A DNA stretch of 64,000 nt, from NCBI RefSeq assembly GCF_024713975.1, contig NC_091108.1:6253001-6317000 (forward strand). The letters are read 5' to 3'. Under the pieces are notes generated by a model, which saw only the letters and a list, made by a program, of their open reading frames with translations, was not told the DNA's origin and searched no databases. The DNA is from Paralichthys olivaceus. Taxonomy: Eukaryota; Chordata; Actinopteri; Pleuronectiformes; Paralichthyidae. Of this stretch, positions 55,928-64,000 are shown one piece after another (position 1 is the stretch's first letter; every line of letters begins with the position of its first letter). The position numbers and the translations under genes are program-made.

Positions 55928-56620
55928 CCCATGAAATATTGTGTGTCAGCTACAGAAATTTATATATTAAAACACTGAATTTGTATTTACTTATTTATTT
56001 TTATGCTAAGTTATTGTTTTTTTGATGTATCATGATTTATGTAATAAACTTGCCCTTGAGCAAGTTCTGTTACAAAGGAAGGTTCCAAAGCTCCTCAGGC
56101 TGCAGGAAAAGATCCACGCTAACATTGAGAACTTCATCGTGGCCGAGGTGATGAAGTCAAGACAGAGCCTTCAAAGAGGAGGGCGGTGAAAATGCAGGTA
56201 AGTGATGTGTATTTGTATAGATTCTTATTTTTAAGCTAGTGCTGCTGATCACTGTTGCATTTCAACATAATTGAATTTGCTTTAAATGTGATTTTCTCCC
56301 CTTCTTTCTCAGGCTTCTGGGAAATACAGACAACAGAGCAGGAACCTGTGATTTTACTTCCACCGAAAATCATTTTAAAGAAAGAAAAAGTCTGTAGAGA
56401 CGAACAATCATAAACAAGCAAACACTTTGCTTAATTACTGATTGTTCATTAGCAACACCCGGCTGCAGACAATATGGCAGACCTCCATCCTCTGCAGGCG
56501 CACAAATGTTATTCATTAGACGTGTTTTTTTAAAAGTCACCTGACACTCACTGCATTCTGTACTCTAATTTATTCCGTGAATTTTACAAGGGCCAAAATA
56601 AAGATGATTCAACCAGTCTT
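55928..56620 (+). other. LRRCC1 3' end region with two poly(A) signals
   Basis: AATAAA at 56043-56048 (116 bases after the stop) and at 56597-56602. Between them lie a protein-like frame (56025-56189) and a spliceable pair: donor ATGCAG|GTAAGT at 56198 and acceptor CTTTCTCAG ending at 56313. The transcript may end early or continue and be spliced. Confidence 0.5.
56025..56189 (+). other. Protein-like 54-codon frame of unknown identity after LRRCC1
   Basis: ATG at 56025, TGA at 56187-56189. The second half (KVPKLLRLQEKIHANIENF, then IVAEVMKSRQSLQRGGR) looks like an amphipathic helix and has codon-like composition, unlike the AT-rich flanks. It overlaps the AATAAA at 56043, so the real coding part, if any, more likely begins at an acceptor such as CTCCTCAG at 56099. 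I do not recognise the family. It could be an alternative last exon of LRRCC1, a remnant of another gene, or chance. Confidence 0.3.
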
Positions 56621-57980
56621 TAAAAAGTCTCCAGTTATTTTATGTGCTATTGAAATAATATGTAGATTCAAACACAGTATAAATAGATAGTAAAAATATC
56701 GACTTTATTCTGGAAATGTCAGAATTTTGTCTTCTTCAATGTGGCCCTAATGTTTTCTTTTTCCTAAACACAAGTTCAATTCACACCCGTTTGCACTGTT
56801 CTTGTCATATTCATCCTACATTGTATACATATTATTGTCAGCGATGATTTTGATAATCAATTACTGCTGATAAGAAAAGATAAAAGGATCCTTTCTTCAT
56901 CCCACAATGGAGAGATTCACTGTGGTGCAGTGATAATATGGATAGTCATAGACATAGGTAAAAGTAATAAATAAGAGAACATGCTATATAAGAGAAAGGA
57001 AGTATAAAATGAAAATATAATATAAACGATATATACATTTGAAATAGAATATAGTGACAGTTGAATGCATCGCACATTAGCCATTGAATTCCACCGATAC
57101 TGAAGAATAGGAATCATGCGAGCGCCTCCTTGTGGAGAGATGGCCGCACAGCATCTGGTCCAGCAGCAGCTCTGTCTCCAAACAAACAGCTGATCTCAGA
57201 CTCTTCTCTCCTGTGGACATCCGGTGAGTCCAACAGTCTCTTTACTTCTTGTTCCTCTGGACATTTGTGTGAGAAGATGTTTCTCTAGTGGAGGAAAAGA
57301 TTCGTTTTTATTGGAAAGAGGGTTCACTCTGCTCAATGTCTGAGAAATAGAATGATTTGAAGTGATTGTGTGATGTTTATCCCTGAACATGTTATTTTCT
57401 TGTTTGTTAGATCTCTGGACTCTTCATTGTATCATTCAGACTTTTTCTTTCCTCACTACTTTACGTTGTAATTCTGTGTTTACAGACAGAAATGTTTGTT
57501 AATTCCACATGAAAAGTTTCTAACCCGCAACCTTTGGAAAAAGGAGCTACGTTTTATTTTTATTTTCTTTTCTTTATGGGATTCACCTGAGTTGTTTTGT
57601 TGGCAAACACATAAAAAACTACTTTCAATAAAACCACTTTAAGTGTATTACATACCGTGCAGATGCTAATTAAAGGTAAATACATTTTCAATGAAATCAT
57701 GAGAAATTAATATTAATGTTCATTTCACTCAACTCACTGTTTGATTCGCGATATTTCGTCTTTTCATATATCTGATATGTTCCATGGCACATTTAATTAT
57801 GTTGTAAGTTACTGGTGGTGGCAATGTATGAGACAGTAACTTATAATAATGAGAAACTGTCATTATTTTTGAGAAAGTAGGGACTTAAAGGATCTTTATT
57901 TTTATCACCACAGTGGCGGAAATGAGCTTTAGACTTTTTTTAAACTTGAAATTTTTTTTTTTTTAATTTTATTTATTTTA
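56620..57980. other. LRRCC1-E2F5 intergenic region
   Basis: Contains a CAG/CTG-rich segment at 57120-57223 ending in a strong donor CATCCG|GTGAGTCC, possibly an upstream first exon. Otherwise AT-rich with no recognisable gene or repeat. Confidence 0.5.
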
Positions 57981-58269
57981 TACATGACGGGACGGGAAAG
58001 GGCGGGGTCACACCCGGGGCGAGGCGGTGCTTCGCTGAAGGGGTGGGCTTGGCGGAACGGGACGGGTGTTGCCGTGGCAACGGTAACCTCAACGTAACGT
58101 CCGTAGATTTAAAAAGCTGCAGGTGCCTGAGTCCTCCCGCAGAGGACGAGACCCGTAGAAGAAGAAATGCTCGGAGTCAAACACGCGGATTACTAAACAA
58201 GTTGGACTTCACAGAGAGAAGAAGGAGAAGAAGGAGAAGAAGAAGGAGAAGGAGGAGAAGAAGGAGAAG
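57981..58269 (+). promoter_or_regulatory. E2F5 promoter and 5' untranslated region
   Basis: GC-rich and dense in CpG, in contrast to the T-rich DNA just before it. It has GC-box words (AAGGGCGGGGTC at 57999) and GGCTTGGCGGAAC at about 58046, which resembles an E2F site with one base missing. No TATA box is obvious. Self-regulation by E2F is plausible from the family but inferred. Confidence 0.6.
58167..58196 (+). other. Upstream ORF (9 codons) in the E2F5 leader
   Basis: ATGCTCGGAGTC to TAA at 58194-58196, about 70 bases before the E2F5 start. Context AGAAATGC is moderate. Confidence 0.4.
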
Positions 58270-58270
58270 A
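58213..58270 (+). repeat. Uninterrupted 58-base purine tract abutting the E2F5 start codon
   Basis: GAA/GGA-type triplets with no pyrimidine; the last purine is the A of the ATG. In the E2F5 frame it would read Lys/Glu, but no in-frame ATG precedes it before the stop at 58156. Confidence 0.95.
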
Positions 58271-58398
58271 TGGAGTTCCAGGCGACGGGGACGGTTCGCT
58301 CCACACCGAGTCGACACGAGAAAAGTTTGGGGCTCCTCACGATGAAGTTTGTGAGTCTGCTACAAGAAGCTAAGGACGGAGTCCTGGACCTGAAGGTG
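58270..58398 (+). CDS. e2f5: E2F5 coding exon 1
   Basis: First in-frame ATG after the purine tract. Ends GACCTGAAGGTG|GTGAGT, phase 0. Encodes the first half of the DNA-binding domain. Confidence 0.92.
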
Positions 58399-58816
58399 GT
58401 GAGTGACCGGGGGGGAGGAGGTTCAGGGGTTTTGTTTCAGGAGGAGTCCATTGTTTTTCTCCTCAGGCACCACCCGCCGTGAACAAAGACACGGACAGGC
58501 AGGTGCTCTGATTTGTTTTAACAGGTGGAGGAGCGAGTCGCCATTAGCCAGGCCTCCTCCTCCTCCTCCTCCTCCTCCTGCTGCTGCTGCTCCTGCTCCT
58601 CTGGGGGTTCACTAACACTTCGTGGTAGAAAGTAACTCAGTACTAATACTTTATACTTCATTTTATACTTAAATATATTTGTATTGTCAATATCTCCATT
58701 AGCACATATTTGTTTACAGTGACAGCTTTGGCGAGACTTTCATCTCACTGCAGTTATTCTTAACTAATTTTGACCTTTTATTATTCCGGCTATCTATCTA
58801 TCTATCTATCTGTCTA

Positions 58817-58847
<31 letters not shown>

Positions 58848-61800
58848 GTCTGTCTGTCTGTCTGTCTTCAATACAGTTTAAAGGTACTTGAATGTTAGTA
58901 TTTTCATTTATTTCCTGTAGTTGTTTTTTTAGATCAACAACAAAACACAATAAGCTGATAAAATAAAGTTTCACATTTCAGATTGAATCAGTGGATCCCA
59001 ACATTTTAGCTTGTGAGTAAAGTACAAGCAGAGAGTAAACATTAGAGAAAGTTCCCCAAATGAAAAGGTTTGTTTTTCAATGGGACATCCTGTGAAGGGG
59101 TTGGGCACCACTTGACCCAACTGCCTCATGGGGTGGATAATAAAATAATAACCAGAAGTATCGTAATATCATTTTCATCAATTGCAATATAACAAAATAT
59201 ACAATGTGCAAGCATGGTGAGGACGTATAACACATGATTTGTTTTTATGTTCTACCTCAGATTTGTAAAATGTTTGGGTGTTAAGCAAATGTCATTCTCC
59301 AACCTTCACTTATTAAAAAAGAGTCTCCAAACTTTAAATACAGAATAATTTGATATTTATCATATTAATCATCAATACTGACTGATATGAAACGTTTGAC
59401 ATCTTAACACTCGTGGCTGTATCGTCCGGCCCTATCACCAAACTTTCAAGTTGAAACTAGTCCCACCAGCTCCAGCAGCTACAACAGTAATGTGTCAACA
59501 AGTAGAAGTTCTTTCTTGAAAGTTTTCTTCTTGTCATCCCCCAAATGAATGTGTTGCCTTCTGGCTCAAACCCTAAGGTTTGAAAACCGTTTACCTTTCA
59601 GCTCTCAGTTTCTTGACAGGTGGATTTGTCTTTGTCAGACCTACCTGAGGTGACCTCTACAAATTCTTTCATTCTCTGTGATTAGTAGTTTTCCCTCTCT
59701 TCTTGCGCGCCAAAGCTGGCTAATGTTTACACGGCAGGCTCCTCACACCATTTCCCTCCTCCTTCATCCTCTGCTATTGTATGCATGTCCTCTTCAGCCA
59801 AGGGCTTTGATTTGCTCCCTGTGCAGCTTCATTTGCCAAATGTTTAATTTGTTGGCTCCACTGAAGTCTCCTTTTTTCTTCATTTCATCCAGTGTTTGCT
59901 GCACAAATGTCCTGTTTTTTTATGCTAGTGCCCGTTTAAAGTGCTGAACCCTGTCAACAAGAATTCACATTAAGCTACCACAGAGTAAGACCCTTTGTGA
60001 ATTAACAGGCTGCAGACAGTTTGGCAGTGAAGCAGAAGAGGAGGATATATGACATCACAAATGTCCTGGAAGGTGTGGGGCTGATTGAGAAGAAAAACAA
60101 GAATATTATCCAGTGGAGGTTTGAAAACGCGTTTTTCTACATGGTACAATCAGTAAAGTTAAATGCATGCATGAAAAGTAGCCATAGAATTCAGACATTT
60201 TATCAGCCGCAATGCTTACGATGCCTCTAAACCTGCTGATTAAAACACTGGTGTTAATGTCTCATTGTCCAGGGGCGAGAACACAGGAAGCCAAACTCAA
60301 GAGATGCTGGAGCAGGTCAAGGTTTTGAAGGCACAGATCTCTGAGCTAGAGGCCCAAGAGAAGGAGCTGGACAAGCAGAAGGCCTGGCTGGAGGAAAACA
60401 TCAAACACCTGAACCACGTTCCCATCACCAGCACATATCCTTTATTTCAAGATGAAGTTTTTGTCAGTGGTTTTCTCATTTGCCCCGATCAATTTCTTAA
60501 TCAGTTAAAACTAAACAAAAACGGGTTTTATTATTATATTTCATGTTTAGTGGAAATCAAAACACCCACATTCTTACTTTGTAACCTAACCTAAAAGCTG
60601 CCTCCAGTCTGACTCATCCCATCAAGTGTTTGAAATGTCTTTTAATGTCACTTGGTATACTCTGTACTCTCTGTAGTTAGTAACTCAACTCCTCTTTGAG
60701 TCCCACATAAAATCCTTTTTTAATCCTTTCAGCATTGTTTGAGTTTTGAGCAGAGAAAATGCTATGAAGGAAGGTTTACCGATATAATTGCTATTGTCAG
60801 TGTCTTCTGAAATCGCAGTCAGGTTAATCCTAACGTCCCAAACGTTCAGTCTTGTTTTTCCAGTTTATTGCCTACTTTCTCCTTCCATGAGTAATCCTGT
60901 TCCTGTTCCCTTAACACTTCTCCACTTACAAATTTGTGACACATGAAGACGTCTGCAAGGCCTTTAGCGGCGACACTCTTCTTGCTGTTGTGGCTCCTGC
61001 TGGGACGCAGCTGGAGGTTCCATTACCTGAAATGGTTGGTCACTTTTCCAATGCTCTCAAATCTTCACCAACACGCTCCAGCAAGACTAGTTTTCACCAC
61101 ACGTCTGTTTTCACCTCTGCCAAGATGGTAATGTTTTCACCCCTGTCCTTTAGTTTGTTGGTTGGTTTGAATGTTTGTTTAAAAGCAAGACTACATGAAA
61201 ACCTTTTTTCCTTGTAATGTCAGGATTGGTTGCTCTTTCTGTGTTTGATTATTGTTACGTTGCCATTTGAGTAGTTTACCCATGCTCAGAAAGTGTGACC
61301 TCACACTCTTGATGATTTCACAGTAGAACAGCCCTGAGCCCTCATGGACTTTTTGGAACGTGCCTCAAGGTCTGAGTCCTTGAGGGTGGACAGTGGGACT
61401 GGAGAGAACCTGCAGAATCATGTGCTAATTTTTTTTGTGGGTTCATCAACATGTTGCTGCTCCCCAGGGCCAGAGCGGTCAGAAGAAATACCAGGTGAAT
61501 CTACGCAGCCACTCGGCTCCCATCCAGGTTATCTTGATCAACAAAGATTCAGACTCTTCAATACCAGTGGTCTTCTCTGTGCCACCGACCGACGACATCT
61601 GTTCGATGCCAACCCCACCGAGCACCCCCGCCAGCCTGCAGAGGTTCCACCTCTCCACGTCCGTGTACTCCACCTCTAACACCACCTCCTCCTACTGCAG
61701 CCAGGACTCCCTCTGCTCAGACCACCAGATGGTGCTACCAGAACTTGATGAAGTGCTGACAATGTCGTCCACCCCTCCTGATGTGCAGATGGGTAAGAAC

Positions 61801-64000
61801 AGGGATTTTGATATATGAGCATTTATTATGCTTCTTATGTTGTGCTAGAAAACCACCACATACAACTTCTATTAACATTTAAAGACTTCACTCAGGCTGT
61901 GGTGAACATAATATGAAAATACTTGATATTTGTGCAAAATTACAAAAAACAAGCCACAGCTTCAGCAGCTTCTACATATTAAATGAGAGATCCTGTTTGC
62001 ACAGTATGTCTAACAGAAGTCTCAAATTCAGTACACAATGAATAAATAAATAGTGTCCTATACAGAGAGGTACAATTTCATGTTACAATTCCTCTGACCT
62101 GATTTAGCTGAGGCAACATCCTCAACAACAAGAAAAGGAGATTTTATATGGAGCTTCTGTTGCTGAGTGCACTGGGTGTTGCGGTTAAATGAGATCAGAA
62201 ATGGTGCAGAGAAATTGACAGTGGTGTAGACTTATACCAAATACCACTGGTAATATCCCTCATGAAGAGAAGTCTACTGGACATTCACACTTATTATTAT
62301 TAGTTACAGCTGTGTCAAACTTCAGCTTGCTATAAATAGCACATATTTATAATTGAATTTCTATTGAATAAACTTGACAGTGACAAATACCGATCATAGG
62401 GGCTGTAGTTCGTGATGCTATTTAATTATTTAACAGATGATAGTCATCTATGCTATTTACAAACTACTGTAGTAGTAATGTAATCACAAGCAGAGACAGT
62501 TTTTCTAAACTGTGTTCTTAGCAACTCTCCCATGTCCAATAACTGGAACTAAATAATTGGAAATCAAACCCTGCTGACAGACAAGAAAAAATACTGGCAT
62601 TACGAAATTATCATGAGAATTTGACTCACTGTCAAGTGTCAACTGTTGCCTGGACACGCTAGAACATGAAACTTGAAAAGAGTTCCTGCTTGTTTCTATG
62701 AAACTGTCATGAAGGCCTGATTGTTTAAAGCATGTTTAAAATTTCTCAAGTTCATTTTCATAGTGCATTTAGATTACCAAAAAAACACAATGATCCATAT
62801 ATCAAGTTTTGGTAAAACGGTTGTAAAAAGTATATATGATTTGAAAAATATGGGGTAAAAATGTCATTTTTATTTGCTTAACAAACATAATCATAAGACT
62901 GCATGCTGTGTGGGTATAAAAGCAGAGATGGTGACGATACCAGAACAGAAAATAATGTTGGAACTTTGTAAACACATTATCTTAAACTTCTAAATTCGTC
63001 ATTTTCTGGACACAACTGCAGATACTGAAGATACTGAACCCCAAAATGCCCCTCATGGAAATAAGTGCTGCCCATAGATGCATTGTATGAATATGTGTGA
63101 ATGGCAAAAAACTGCACTTTGAGTGGCCATCAAAGACTAGCTATATGAATACAGACCATTTATGCATGAATGAATGACTCATCCAGATCCAGGATTTCAA
63201 AGAAATGGATGAGTCAGTGCTGCTCTAATCATGTGAGAAAATTAAACGATGTGCCAACATACATCCCCTTATACAGTCAAAGTGAAACTCGCACTGTCTT
63301 CAGGAAAGCATGAGGGATTCTCAATACAATGCAGAAAACCAGAAAATGTATTCAGTTATGTGTCGGACTATTTCTCGGTCTGAAAGCTAATCTAACAAAC
63401 AGATGCGAGAGCGGTATCAAGCATTTAATCTGACGCTTGGCAAATAAGCTTATTTCCTAAAATCTTGTAATTGCTTTTCTCAGGGACTCCAGAGCTTCAC
63501 TCTTAATGTGTCGTGTACTGTCCTCATCTACTGGTTCTAGGTCCAGAGTTGAACCCTGTAATGTTGCAGGATTCCTCAAGCACTTGTATATTTGAGTATT
63601 CTGTTGGCCTGCTCCCTTCAGAGTGTCAGCCTGTGGCGGTGTTTGAGCAGCAGCAGATGGACCTGGCGGGCTCGGAGTTCCAGTCTGTGCTGGACGTGAG
63701 CAGCCTGCTGAAGGTCAGCTCTGCTGGAGGCCCCATGAAGGACGACAGAGACAGTAAGAGGATGTGAACAGGGAACAGACTTCATTCTGTTATCGAATGC
63801 AGCAGTGAGGCTCAGGCTGTTTGAACTGTGTCTGTAAAAGCTTTAGGATCTAGCTTGTCTTAATTCATTCAGCATTTTGTTTCGGAGCTTTGGGACGAGG
63901 CTGAATAATATATTTATACTTTGGTACAAAATGCACCGTGAAACACAAAAATTCAGATTTGTTGTTTTCTTGTAGGTGCTGTTGATCTCATCGATGAGCT
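58270..64000 (+). CDS. e2f5: Transcription factor E2F5, 5' part in 7 coding exons, cut by window end
   Basis: E2F5 binds DNA as a dimer with a DP protein and recruits p130/p107 to repress cell-cycle genes. Exons: 58270-58398, 60009-60118, 60273-60434, 60926-61034, 61468-61792, 63541-63753 and 63976-64000 (partial). They join in frame to about 357 residues so far. The winged-helix DNA-binding domain is at about 15-80, with [20 protein letters not shown] and [12 protein letters not shown] (54-65). A leucine-zipper helix covers about 85-130 and the marked box about 135-195 ([36 protein letters not shown]). A Ser/Thr/Pro-rich linker follows, ending in SAVDLIDEL where mammalian E2F4/5 have DIIDELMSS. 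The pocket-protein-binding C-terminus lies beyond the window. E2F4 is the close alternative; synteny with LRRCC1 and RALYL decides for E2F5. Confidence 0.93.
58553..58602. repeat. (TCC)n(TGC)n triplet repeat
   Basis: About ten TCC units then TGC units in intron 1; the Pro/Ala/Ser pseudo-frame over it is not coding. Confidence 0.93.
58791..58867. repeat. (TCTA)n/(TCTG)n tetranucleotide microsatellite
   Basis: Compound repeat with alternating TCTA and TCTG blocks. Confidence 0.96.
60009..60118 (+). CDS. e2f5: E2F5 coding exon 2 (DNA-binding helix)
   Basis: Acceptor GAATTAACAG|GCTGC and donor CAGTGGAG|GTTTGA. Encodes [20 protein letters not shown] and [16 protein letters not shown], the E2F signature. 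Confidence 0.97.
60273..60434 (+). CDS. e2f5: E2F5 coding exon 3 (leucine-zipper helix)
   Basis: Acceptor CATTGTCCAG|GGGCG. The 3' boundary is an AT-type donor, CAGCAC|ATATCCTTT. Encodes [20 protein letters not shown] and the [11 protein letters not shown] helix. Confidence 0.93.
60435..60925 (+). other. U12-type AT-AC intron in E2F5 (intron 3)
   Basis: The 5' end is ATATCCTTT, the exact U12 donor consensus. The 3' end is TTCTCCAC, with a branch-site word TCCCTTAAC (60907-60915; consensus TTCCTTAAC) about 11 bases before it. No GT-AG pair gives the conserved THEDVC sequence in frame, whereas this one does (T-Y-K-F-V-T-H-E-D). E2F family genes are known to carry U12-type introns. Confidence 0.88.
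60926..61034 (+). CDS. e2f5: E2F5 coding exon 4 (marked box)
   Basis: Encodes [20 protein letters not shown] and [11 protein letters not shown]. Donor GAAATG|GTTGGT is weak. A second in-phase donor, AAGATG|GTAATG, at 61128 would add 31 codons. Confidence 0.88.
61035..61467 (+). other. E2F5 intron 4
   Basis: Its first 93 bases are an open in-frame extension of exon 4. Nothing else recognised. Confidence 0.75.
61468..61792 (+). CDS. e2f5: E2F5 coding exon 5 (marked box end and Ser/Thr/Pro linker)
   Basis: Acceptor GCTCCCCAG|GGCCA and donor ATGG|GTAAGA, phase 1. Begins [16 protein letters not shown] and IQVILINKD (conserved), then a Ser/Thr-rich linker longer than in the mammalian protein. Confidence 0.93.
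61793..63540 (+). other. E2F5 intron 5
   Basis: 1.75 kb of AT-rich sequence; no coding exon, RNA gene or repeat family recognised. Confidence 0.8.
63541..63753 (+). CDS. e2f5: E2F5 coding exon 6
   Basis: Acceptor CTGGTTCTAG|GTCCA and donor GAGACA|GTAAGA, phase 1 to 1. Poorly conserved linker placed by frame and splice sites. Confidence 0.85.
63976..64000 (+). CDS. e2f5: E2F5 coding exon 7, start only
   Basis: Acceptor TTTTCTTGTAG|GTGCT. Reads S-A-V-D-L-I-D-E-L, matching the DIIDEL of E2F4/5, then the window ends. Confidence 0.85.

Larger units (their letters stand above)
58399..60008 (+). other. E2F5 intron 1
   Basis: Contains a TCC/TGC triplet run (58553-58602), a teleost repeat fragment (58622-58690) and a TCTA/TCTG microsatellite (58791-58867). 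Nothing else recognised. Confidence 0.85.

Noticed and set aside
58043..58345. 100-codon frame with a long arginine run
   Set aside because: Begins at GTG, overlaps the E2F5 leader and the purine tract in another frame, and ends inside exon 1.

Overview
The window is vertebrate nuclear DNA, almost certainly from a ray-finned (teleost) fish. Genes are split into short exons with GT-AG introns. Microsatellites are frequent, and several dispersed repeats are typical of teleost genomes. Three genes lie on the + strand in the order RALYL, LRRCC1, E2F5, the same order and orientation as on human 8q21. Naming rests on protein similarity recognised by eye plus this synteny; no database search was run.

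Layout. Positions 1 to about 19.8 kb hold no coding exon I can support. They contain a CpG-rich candidate promoter or non-coding first exon near 7.7 kb, microsatellites, repeat remnants, and an unexplained set of diverged tandem non-coding copies at 13.5-14.9 kb. RALYL, an hnRNP C-like RNA-binding protein, starts at 19811. Its RRM exon is followed by a 15.4 kb intron containing a candidate alternative first exon at 26.0 kb. Six more coding exons lie between 35.5 and 38.8 kb, and the 3' UTR runs to about 40.2 kb. All 7 exons join in frame to 292 residues.

LRRCC1, a centrosomal leucine-rich-repeat and coiled-coil protein, runs from 44143 to 55927 in 19 coding exons that join in frame to 1014 residues. 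One of its introns has a GC-AG boundary. A protein-like 54-codon reading frame of unknown meaning follows its stop codon. E2F5, a cell-cycle transcription factor, starts at 58270 and is cut by the window end at 64000. Its third intron looks like a U12-type AT-AC intron.

The three genes do not form a functional pathway. Their adjacency is ancestral synteny: RNA processing (RALYL), centrosome/centriole (LRRCC1) and G0/G1 transcriptional control (E2F5). I found no clearly new biological system. The items most worth a second look are the 13.5-14.9 kb non-coding tandem copies, the alternative RALYL first exon that would remove the RRM, a 33-nt RALYL exon ending exactly at its stop codon, and the orphan reading frame after LRRCC1.
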